A DNA stretch of 64,000 nt, from assembly GCF_009982895.1 (NCBI RefSeq), contig NZ_WXZL01000005.1, positions 153,073 through 217,072 on the forward strand, in the 5' to 3' direction. A model generated the notes under the pieces. That model was not told the DNA's origin, did not search any database, and worked only from the letters and a program-made list of their open reading frames with translations. The position numbers and the translations under genes were made by a program. This DNA is from Deinococcus alpinitundrae (GTDB taxonomy: Bacteria; Deinococcota; Deinococci; Deinococcales; Deinococcaceae). The first letter of the stretch is position 1. Each line of letters begins with the position of its first letter. This document shows positions 57,949-64,000 of the stretch, piece after piece.

Positions 57949-58914
57949 TGCACGTTTAACCTACCACAGAATAAAGGCTCAGGCTTTGTGTCGCCCTTGC
58001 GGGCGAGAGGGACGTACCCATGACTGAAGTCACGGGCATGCGTCCCCCAGCCAGTCAACGAGTTCGGGGCGGTGGGCGTGGACGGCGGCCTGATCGAAGC
58101 GGTGCGGCCCGCAGACGACGGCCTCGACCTCACCGAACTGACGGCGGGTTGCCTGTGCTGCTCGGGCCGCGACGATCTGCTGCGGGCACTCGTCACGCTG
58201 GCCTTGCGCGAGGTCCGGCCTGCCCACGTGCTGATCGAGCTGTCGGGGTTGGCCGACCCAGTGCCGGTGCTGGGCACGCTGCTGGAGCCGCAGGTGCGCG
58301 CCGCCTTCCGGGTGGGCAGCCTGGTGGCGGTGGCCGACGCGGCCCAGCTCCGCCGCACCCTGGCCGAGTACCGCGAGGGGGCGCGGCAACTGGCCTACGC
58401 GGGTGTGGTGGTGCTCAACAAGGCTGATCAGGTCAGCGAGGAAACGCTCAGCGTCGCCGAGGACGCCGTGCGCGCCGTCAATCCGCTGGCCACCGTCATC
58501 CGGGCCAGCCGGGGCCAGATTGATCCCGGCGACTTGCTGGCCCGGCGCGACTTCGACCCCCTGCGCCTCCTCGATGCTCCATCCACGCTGCACACGCCGG
58601 GGCTAAAATCGCTGGTGCTGCGTGCCGATCGCCCGCTCGATCCCTACCGCTGGCACGCCTTCTTGCGCGAGTACATCCTGTCGCGCCCCGCCGAGGTGCT
58701 CAGGGTCAAAGGGTATCTGAGTTTTCACGATCAGCCGGGCCGCATCCTGTTTCAGTCGGTGCGCGACGTGTTCACGGCAGACCGGGTCGACAGCAGGCCG
58801 GGTGAGACTGGATTCACCGAACTGGTCATTATCGGGCGCGGGCTGGAGAAAACCGAGTACGAGTCGGCGCTGGCTGGGTGTCAGGTGGAGGTGCTGGGCT
58901 AGTGTTCAGCCGGG

Positions 58915-60063
58915 TCAGCGTCTCGCCAGCAACCCCTCGTAGATTTGCACCAGTGCCCTGGCGCGCACCCGCAGGTCGTACTGCTCGGCGCTGAGGCGGG
59001 CGGCAGCAGCGCGGCGCGGCAGGCTTTCCGGGTCCAGGGCGCTCAGCAGTCCCTCGGCCAGCGCGTCCGGGTGCGCCTCACGGATCAGGCCGTTGTCGCC
59101 GTGCGGCCCACTGTGAATCAGGTCCTCGGCGGCGGGGCTGCGGGCAGCGACCAGCGGCGTTCCGGCGGCCAGCGCCTCGATCATCGACATCGGCAGCACT
59201 TCCGAGGTGCTGGCGGTCACGAACACGTCGGCGGCGGCCAAAAGCTGCGGCACCTCGGCGTAGGGCAAAGCGCCGGTAAAGACCGTACCTGCCGGGGCCT
59301 GGGCTTCCAGTGCCGACTTCACCGGACCGTCCCCGACCACCAGGAGGCGTAATCCGGGGCGACGCTCGCGGGCCTGGGCAAAGGCCCGCAGCATGGTGTC
59401 CAGATTCTTCTCGGCGGCCAGTCGCCCCAGCGAGATGACCAGTGGGGCCGACTCTGCCACCCCGTAGCGGTGCCGGACGGCGGCCCGCACCTGGGGTGTG
59501 TCTGCGGCCCGAAACGCGCCGAGATCCACCGGGTTGGGCATCAGCTTCACGTCGCCGCCGTACCCGTAGAGCCGCAGCATCTCCTCCATGGCCCGGCCCG
59601 GCACCAGCACCTGGTCCACGCTGCGGGCAAAGGTCGCCACGTGCGAGCGCGTCAGGCTGCGGCTGACCCGGCGCGGGACCAGCGGCGCGTAGTGCAGGTA
59701 CTGCTCGTACTGGGTGTGGGCCGTGAACACCGAGGGCGTCTGAAACCGCCGCGCCCAGAAGCGCGCCAGGATGCCCGGCAAAAACGGGTGCATGGTATGA
59801 AAGATATCGGTGCCCCTGAGTGGCAGCCCCGCCACCGCTGCCGGGTTGGGCCACAGCAGCACCGGGTAGTCGGCGGGCGTGCCCATGCTGGTGCTGGGCA
59901 GGCGGTAGACGCCCTCCTCGGCGGGCGGGCGGGCCGGGTGGTTGGGCGCATAGATGCTGACCTCGTGGCCCAGATCGCGCAGGCCCTGGGCAAACAGCGC
60001 GGTGCTGGTCGCCACGCCGTTGCGCGAGGGCAGGTAGGTGGTGGTCACGAAGCCGATACGCAC
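58915..60063 (-). CDS. Glycosyltransferase family 4
   Basis: 382 residues from a GTG at 60063 ([20 protein letters not shown]); the in-frame ATG at 60207 lies within hisA and is rejected. GT-B fold: [57 protein letters not shown] (~115) in the acceptor half, then [20 protein letters not shown] (~215) and the E-x7-E donor motif in [19 protein letters not shown] (~315). Resembles diacylglycerol glucosyltransferases and mannosyltransferases making glycolipids; the product is not certain. Divergent from hisA, with a TACACT -10 (60074-60079) ten bases before the GTG. Confidence 0.9.
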   Translation of the reverse strand: MRIGFVTTTYLPSRNGVATSTALFAQGLRDLGHEVSIYAPNHPARPPAEEGVYRLPSTSMGTPADYPVLLWPNPAAVAGLPLRGTDIFHTMHPFLPGILARFWARRFQTPSVFTAHTQYEQYLHYAPLVPRRVSRSLTRSHVATFARSVDQVLVPGRAMEEMLRLYGYGGDVKLMPNPVDLGAFRAADTPQVRAAVRHRYGVAESAPLVISLGRLAAEKNLDTMLRAFAQARERRPGLRLLVVGDGPVKSALEAQAPAGTVFTGALPYAEVPQLLAAADVFVTASTSEVLPMSMIEALAAGTPLVAARSPAAEDLIHSGPHGDNGLIREAHPDALAEGLLSALDPESLPRRAAAARLSAEQYDLRVRARALVQIYEGLLARR

Positions 60064-60126
60064 GTCGAGACTGAGTGTAGCGCGGTCGCCCCCGTGCGCG
60101 TCCCTGCTCGCTCCTGCCCGCCGGGG

Positions 60127-60132
60127 TAGACT
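60127..60132 (+). promoter_or_regulatory. -10 hexamer (TAGACT) of leaderless hisA promoter
   Basis: TAGACT, seven bases, then the ATG at 60140. This fixes the start; upstream in-frame codons lie in the glycosyltransferase gene. Confidence 0.55.
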
Positions 60133-60139
60133 CCGGAAC

Positions 60140-60883
60140 ATGAGCGCTTCTGTGCCGCCGCCTGTGCCCCCGCCTTTTACGCCGCTCATCTTGCCGTGCG
60201 TGGACATTCAGCAGGGCCGCGCCGTGCGGCTCTTCGAGGGTGACCCTGAGCGCGAGACGGTGTACTTCGAGTCGCCTTTGAAGGCCGCTCAGCACTGGGT
60301 CTCGCTCGGCGCGGGCCTGCTGCATCTGGTTGACCTCGATGCCGCCACCGGGCGCGGCGAGAACGCGGCCATCATCGCCGAGATCGTGCAGCAGGCGGGC
60401 GTGCCGGTGGAAGTCGGTGGCGGCATCCGCGACCGGGCGCGGGCCGAGGCACTGATCGAGCTGGGTGTGTCGCGCGTGGTCATCGGCACGGCGGCGGTGG
60501 CCCGGCCCGAACTCGTCAGCGAACTGCTGACCGCCCACGGCCCCGAGCGGGTGGTGGTCAGCGTGGACGCACGCGGGCTGGAGGTCGCCACCCACGGCTG
60601 GGCGCAGGGCAGCGGTATCAAGGTGGCCGAACTCACCGCCGAGCTGGCCGGACGCGGTCTGGAAACCCTGATCTTCACCGATGTCAGCCGCGACGGCACC
60701 CTGCGCGGCCTGGATGCCGAGCTGATGGCTGAGGTAAGGGCGCTGTGGATCAACACCCTGATCGTGGGCGGCGGCGTGCGCGACCTTCAGGATGTGGCGC
60801 TGCTGTCGGCGCTCAAGATTCAGGGGGCCATCGTGGGCCGCGCCATCTACGAGGGCACGTTGCCGTACCCCCTGCCGACCTGA
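60140..60883 (+). CDS. hisA: Phosphoribosyl-ProFAR isomerase
   Basis: 247 residues. It catalyses the fourth step of histidine synthesis. [20 protein letters not shown] holds the first catalytic aspartate, [20 protein letters not shown] the second region (Asp ~135), and [20 protein letters not shown] a further conserved Asp. [20 protein letters not shown] and [17 protein letters not shown] are the two phosphate-binding loops of the duplicated half-barrels. A proline-rich N-terminal tail of about 15 residues is extra. No other his genes are adjacent. Its end is 8 bp from the convergent nos stop. Confidence 0.95.
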   Translation: MSASVPPPVPPPFTPLILPCVDIQQGRAVRLFEGDPERETVYFESPLKAAQHWVSLGAGLLHLVDLDAATGRGENAAIIAEIVQQAGVPVEVGGGIRDRARAEALIELGVSRVVIGTAAVARPELVSELLTAHGPERVVVSVDARGLEVATHGWAQGSGIKVAELTAELAGRGLETLIFTDVSRDGTLRGLDAELMAEVRALWINTLIVGGGVRDLQDVALLSALKIQGAIVGRAIYEGTLPYPLPT

Positions 60884-60888
60884 AGCTA

Positions 60889-60901
60889 AGTTCAGTGAAC
60901 T
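60889..60901. repeat. Palindrome AGTTCA-G-TGAACT at the hisA/nos junction
   Basis: Perfect 6-bp arms around one base, overlapping the nos stop codon (60892-60894). It may be only chance symmetry or a processing site between convergent transcripts. Confidence 0.3.
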
Positions 60902-62028
60902 GGGCAGGTCGCCGCGCTGCTGGGGTGGTCAAGAACAGGCACCTTTAAAAAAGCTGGGCGCACCTGCGCGTCCTCGCTGTACTGGCGGTGCCAGATCGGT
61001 GAGGTGGCGGGCGAGAGCGGCGCGATCAGCCAGCTCCAGCGACCCTGCACGGCCCGGTTTGCCCTAGCCTCCTTCTGCTCGAAACGCACGAAATGGCGCG
61101 AGACGCTGTGGTGGTCAGCCAGCTTGACGCCCGCCGCATCGAAGCTGTGCAGCACGGCTACGTTGAGTTCGAGCAGTGCCCGGTCACGCCACAGGCTGCG
61201 CTCGCGGCGGGTGTCCAGGCCCAGCGCCTGCGCTACGCGCGGCAACTGATCGTAGCGCTGGGCGTCGGCTAGGTTGCGCGCGGCGATCTCGGTCTGCAAG
61301 TACCAGCCGCTGAACGGCGCACAGTCGAAATGCAGTCCGCCCACTTCCAGGCGCAGGTCGCTGATGACTGGCAGGGCGTGCCATTTGAGATTCAGTGCCG
61401 CGAAGGCCGGGTAAGCAGGGTGCTGAAAGTGAACTTCCTGAATTTCCTGCAACCCCAGCGGGTACAGGTGAACGTTCCCGGCAGCCTCAATGGCCAGCGG
61501 CAGTACGTCGAAAGGACCCGGCTGGGCAGGCGGCTCCCAGCCGGAGCGGCGCAGCCGGGCCGTGAGGTCGGCGTTTTGCAGGTCTCCTTGCCAACCGCCA
61601 CTTCCGTCAGGGTAAGCGGCGTAGCGGATGAGCTGGTCGTTGATGATCCGCACGCCGGGGCCGAACACACTGATCAGCGGCTTGATCTGCCCGCCGTTCC
61701 AGGCCAAGTGCAGGTGGGTGCGCAGTTCGGCGAACACCTCGTCCGGCGCGCTGACGTGGCGCAAATCGCGCACCCTGAGGGCGGGCCAGTAGGCGCGGCC
61801 CACGCAGCGCGCCGAGTTGCGCCAGGCGAGCTGCGCGCCGTGGATCAGTTCCTCGCAGCTGAGGCGGTAGGTGCCATTGAGCGCGATCTCTTTCTGCACT
61901 TGGCGCAGCCGGACGCGCAGACCGGGCCGCCCGGTTTCGGCGTGAAAGGTCCGTAGAAAGGTGCGGGCCTCAGCCCACAGGAATTCGGCGGCAGGCTGTG
62001 GCCAGACGAGGGCGGGTGCCTGCGACAT
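60892..62028 (-). CDS. nos: Bacterial nitric oxide synthase oxygenase
   Basis: 378 residues, slightly longer than typical bacterial NOS. The haem-ligand cysteine is in LAWRNSARCVGRAYWP (~78). The arginine-binding glutamate is in SGWYLQTEIAARNLADAQRY (~255), and the pterin-side region is DHHSVSRHFVRFEQKE (~310) and RWSWLIAPLSPATSPIWHRQ. There is no N-terminal hook/zinc Cys pair and no reductase domain, as in other bacteria, so it must borrow electrons from a separate reductase. It oxidises arginine to citrulline and NO; in Deinococcus NO has been linked to tryptophan nitration and recovery from UV. Confidence 0.95.
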   Translation of the reverse strand: MSQAPALVWPQPAAEFLWAEARTFLRTFHAETGRPGLRVRLRQVQKEIALNGTYRLSCEELIHGAQLAWRNSARCVGRAYWPALRVRDLRHVSAPDEVFAELRTHLHLAWNGGQIKPLISVFGPGVRIINDQLIRYAAYPDGSGGWQGDLQNADLTARLRRSGWEPPAQPGPFDVLPLAIEAAGNVHLYPLGLQEIQEVHFQHPAYPAFAALNLKWHALPVISDLRLEVGGLHFDCAPFSGWYLQTEIAARNLADAQRYDQLPRVAQALGLDTRRERSLWRDRALLELNVAVLHSFDAAGVKLADHHSVSRHFVRFEQKEARANRAVQGRWSWLIAPLSPATSPIWHRQYSEDAQVRPAFLKVPVLDHPSSAATCPVH

Positions 62029-62093
62029 ACTTCAAAGCTTGAACGGTTCGGGCAGGCGGGATGTCCTGCGGTGACAGCATGCGCCGCCCCGCT

Positions 62094-63458
62094 TCAGAGG
62101 CGCGCGCCTTCCCGGCCCAGCAGCAGGGTCCCCAGGCCCCAGACGCTGCCGACGAGTGCCAGGCCCGCTGCCAGCGCGGGCACGCTCAGGCTGGCGCTGA
62201 AGGCCAGCAGACCCGCCAGCGGCCCCGAAACGTCCGGCAGCGCCAGCTGCAGCCGCCGCGCCACGCTGCGCCCCGCCGCCGAGAGGCTCACGCTCAGGCC
62301 GATGAGGGCGGCCAGGGCGCTCAGCACCCCCAGGCCCAATCCCGCCCCGATCCAGCCGAAAGAAAGCAGCATCAGGCCCAGCCCGCTGAGGCCCAGGCCC
62401 GCCAGGGTACCGGCCGCCAGGGTCTGCACCGGGGCGCGGCGCTGCCGCCGGGCCAGCCGGGTGCTCCAGCCGAAGGAGAGCAGCAGGACGCTGACGCCCA
62501 GCAGCAGCCCGGCCCCCAGCCAGCGTTCCATCAGCAGTTGCGGCGCGGGGTGGGTGGTGGTCAGCGCGGCCAGCGCGGCGCGCAGCGGGGTGTGCTGCAG
62601 AGCGTCCCAGACGGTAGGCAGGGTCACCACGCCGGTGATGGCCAAGCCCAGCGCGCCGAGCCGCTGCACCGCCGGGGTGGGCCTGGCCACGATCAGCCAG
62701 CTCAGCAGCGCCAACACCATCACGCCTGTCCCCACGCTCGGCGGCAGCGCGAACGGCGTGGCCTGGCTCAGCAGCCCCAGCGTTTTCTGGGCGGCCGGGT
62801 TGCCGCGCAGCAGCGTCAGCCCGGCGAAGGCCAGCACCACCCCCAGTCCGCCCAGCCCCGACGGACCGCCCGGCGGATTGAGCCGGGTGCGGCCCAGCGG
62901 TGGCAGCGCCTCCGGCTCGGACGCGGCTTCCGGTGCGGCGGTCACTGCAGGAGAGAGGGCCGTAGGCGGTGACGGCTGAAGCGCCGGCTGCGCTTCCTGG
63001 GCCACCCGCGCCGCCACCGCCCCGGCCAGCGAGCGCGGCAGCGCGGGCGCGGGCCACTGCCGCAGCAGCGCGCCCACTGTACCGGTTTCTGCCGCGTCAT
63101 CGGCGATACGCGCGGCCACGACGGCCGCCACGGAGTGCGGCAGCCGTGGGCCGGAGCCGAGTGCCCGACTGAGCGCGATGGCCTGGGCAGTGGCGGCGGC
63201 TTGAGACGCGGGCAACGTGAGGGGCGCGGCGAGGGCGCGGCTCAGGGCGATGTCTCGCGCCACCGCGCGGGCCACCGGGTGCGGCAGTTCGGGGGCCTCA
63301 GCGCGGCGCAGACGCAGGGCAGCACGCTCCCAGCCCTCGGCCTCGGCCCGCTGCGCCGCATCGGCCAGCGCGCCGTCCAGGACGTGCTGCTCGTGCTCGG
63401 TTAGCCGTTCGTGGTCCTGGGCGCGGTGCCACAACTCGCGCCAGTCTTGCTGTGTCAT
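62094..63458 (-). CDS. Multi-pass membrane protein with N-terminal LP-x-VA repeats
   Basis: 454 residues from the ATG at 63458 (GGAGGAGAG upstream); the in-frame start at 63527 is less likely. Residues 1-55 are charged and helical (QDWRELWHRAQDHERLTEHE), like a soluble anti-sigma domain. Four related units follow (~55-150), each resembling LPHPVARAVARDIALSRALA: LPASQAAATAQAIALSRALG, LPHSVAAVVAARIADDAAE, LPRSLAGAVAARVAQEA. A Pro/Ala linker (~155-200) leads to about eight to ten membrane helices. No family recognised; an anti-sigma or sensor role is only a guess. No sigma gene is visible to its right. Confidence 0.7.
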   Translation of the reverse strand: MTQQDWRELWHRAQDHERLTEHEQHVLDGALADAAQRAEAEGWERAALRLRRAEAPELPHPVARAVARDIALSRALAAPLTLPASQAAATAQAIALSRALGSGPRLPHSVAAVVAARIADDAAETGTVGALLRQWPAPALPRSLAGAVAARVAQEAQPALQPSPPTALSPAVTAAPEAASEPEALPPLGRTRLNPPGGPSGLGGLGVVLAFAGLTLLRGNPAAQKTLGLLSQATPFALPPSVGTGVMVLALLSWLIVARPTPAVQRLGALGLAITGVVTLPTVWDALQHTPLRAALAALTTTHPAPQLLMERWLGAGLLLGVSVLLLSFGWSTRLARRQRRAPVQTLAAGTLAGLGLSGLGLMLLSFGWIGAGLGLGVLSALAALIGLSVSLSAAGRSVARRLQLALPDVSGPLAGLLAFSASLSVPALAAGLALVGSVWGLGTLLLGREGARL

Positions 63459-63959
63459 CGTCTCACTGCTCTCCTCCCGCGCCCCACCCACTTCGAATAT
63501 GCGCCCGCCATGCTCGTGCCTGGGCACGCCATCCCACTACAGGCGTTACGCGCTAAAGGGCCGCCGGGTTCCCGAACCCGTTCAAGCTTAAATGGTTCAG
63601 TGCCGAGCGGCCCAGTCGAACGTGGAAGCGACTTTCGGGTTGCCCTAGCTGTACTTTGGGGAATATTCAGAGCTGACTTCGAAGCTGTTCAGAACGCGAA
63701 ATCGTGCCCAAAGAACATCGCTGTCAGGCGAGAACAGGTGCCAAGCGATCAGGGAGCACCTCCTCTGAAGCACCGCGATCGCCTGAACCCAGATTCGTGC
63801 GCTGCCTGATGCAGTGTCATCGCCCTCGAAAAATCAGGATTTTATCCTGAGATTTGAACAAAATGCCGTGCCAGACAACAGATGCATAGTAGAAGAATAT
63901 CCCCAAAGCGGCTCTAGTAGTCCGTCAACTTAGGTTAGGAGGATGGAGTAGCGTGAGGC
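63459..63959. other. About 500-bp intergenic region before the right-edge IS
   Basis: No gene accepted; an overlapping frame at 63411-63809 has no recognisable protein. Two hairpins are seen: CGGGTT-CCCG-AACCCG at 63565-63580 and TCAGGAT-TTT-ATCCTGA at 63834-63850. Confidence 0.45.
63834..63850. terminator. Hairpin with 7-bp stem and 3-nt loop
   Basis: TCAGGAT pairs with ATCCTGA. It is preceded by AAAAA on the plus strand, so read on the minus strand it would be followed by TTT; possible terminator of a transcript reading leftward from the insertion sequence. Confidence 0.3.
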
Positions 63960-64000
63960 ATGAAGTTGAAATACGTCGTGCAGTTAAACGATGAACAGCG
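63918..64000 (+). mobile_element. Left end of an IS630-like element (continues past window)
   Basis: The sequence from about 63918 (TAGTCCGTCAACTTAGGTTA) leads straight into a transposase start. TA dinucleotides at 63915 and 63918 could be the target. The exact boundary cannot be set without the right end. Confidence 0.5.
63960..64000 (+). CDS. IS630-family transposase, first 13 codons only
   Basis: ATG at 63960 reads MKLKYVVQLNDEQ and continues past the edge. The pattern K-Y-V-V-x-L-x-x-E-x-R is typical of IS630 transposase N-termini. AGGAGG lies 20-25 bp upstream, too far for a standard ribosome site, while GTGAGG is close. The rest is outside the window. Confidence 0.5.
   Translation, partial: MKLKYVVQLNDEQ

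Larger units (their letters stand above)
56637..58059 (-). mobile_element. TnpB-only IS200/IS605-type element (IS1341-like), 1423 bp
   Basis: Boundaries follow from exact restoration of the GTPase frame; they are ambiguous by 3 bp because AAC occurs at both junctions. No target duplication and no terminal inverted repeats, as expected for this class. Both ends have a subterminal palindrome with the core GACTGAAGTC (56646-56655 and 58022-58031) inside imperfect hairpins. No tnpA is present, so movement would need a transposase supplied in trans. Confidence 0.85.
56487..58902 (+). pseudogene. CobW/COG0523-family GTPase gene interrupted by a TnpB element
   Basis: The 5' part (56487-56636, 50 codons) has VTVIGGFLGAGKTTLVNHLI, the Walker A of metal-chaperone GTPases, and ends FGVILN. 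The 3' part (58060-58902) resumes in the same frame with EFGAVGVDGGLIEAV, LTAGCLCCSGRDDLLRALV (the CxCC metal-binding motif, here CLCC), ELSGLADPVPVLGTLLE, VVVLNKADQVSE and the C-terminal domain. Excising 1423 bp restores a 330-residue protein with no indel, so the insertion is clean and may be recent. Family members deliver zinc or other metals to enzymes. Confidence 0.9.

Noticed and set aside
63530..63590. tRNA-like segment with GGTTC
   Set aside because: The GGTTC is part of a 6-bp/4-nt hairpin (63565-63580), not a 7-nt T loop, and no acceptor or anticodon stems can be drawn.
63411..63809. 132-codon plus-strand frame before the right-edge IS
   Set aside because: Its first part is antisense to the membrane protein start, and no ribosome site or domain is seen.

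Overview
Organism: the window is GC-rich and reads as a chromosomal segment of a Deinococcus (Deinococcota) species. This is inferred from bacterial nitric oxide synthase, futalosine hydrolase, many secreted DUF11-type envelope proteins, TnpB-type and IS4-like insertion sequences, and above all from start sites: at least fifteen genes carry a TANNNT-like -10 hexamer ending 6-8 nt before the start codon. That is the leaderless-promoter signature known from Deinococcus. No rRNA, tRNA or CRISPR array was seen. || Layout. 1-4440 (minus): a GH20 hexosaminidase running off the left edge and coupled to a sugar-binding lipoprotein/SBP, then a histidine phosphatase, an acetylglutamate/LysZ-type kinase and a GNAT. 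4658-8103 (plus): dusB, a DinB-fold protein, gmk, an NAD-dependent epimerase; fabI convergent. 8978-13730 (plus): MoxR ATPase, ankyrin protein, DUF58 protein and TgpA-like transglutaminase, with two very short ORFs joined to moxR and to the ankyrin gene by ATGA overlaps. 13776-14731: SH3b protein and futalosine hydrolase (GTGA overlap). 15048-19423: two separate divergent HxlR regulator/SDR pairs, with a GNAT and nth between them. 19462-28942 (mostly minus): transketolase, a small secreted protein, DUF4127, M23 peptidase, CPA1 antiporter, an alpha/beta hydrolase that lacks its nucleophile, an amino-acid SBP and ychF with an inverted pair of exact DnaA boxes over its promoter. 29388-34931: a TPR/HD-GYP/GGDEF protein, a subtilisin-like lipoprotein and a PAS/HD-GYP protein. 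34955-36562: a DUF1905/OmdA gene split by an IS4-like element with a 9-bp target duplication. 36643-39466: lpd and a VWA protein. || 39965-56411 (plus) is the most unusual part. Six consecutive genes encode secreted proteins: one small Ig-like protein, two paralogous surface proteins with a proline-rich hinge, then a tightly coupled trio: a DUF11/SdrD-B protein, a protein with an Ig-like N-terminus and predicted outer-membrane beta-barrel, and a 1669-residue protein with DUF11 repeats, an SdrD-B-like domain and a parallel beta-helix. Three of them share a module directly after the signal peptide, and paired GTAAG direct repeats precede each transcription unit. I propose an envelope/surface-display system, possibly with the barrel exporting or anchoring its neighbours. 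|| 56487-64000: a CobW-type GTPase gene split exactly by a TnpB-only IS200/IS605-type element, a GT4 glycosyltransferase, hisA, nos, a membrane protein with N-terminal repeats, and the left end of an IS630-like element at the right edge.
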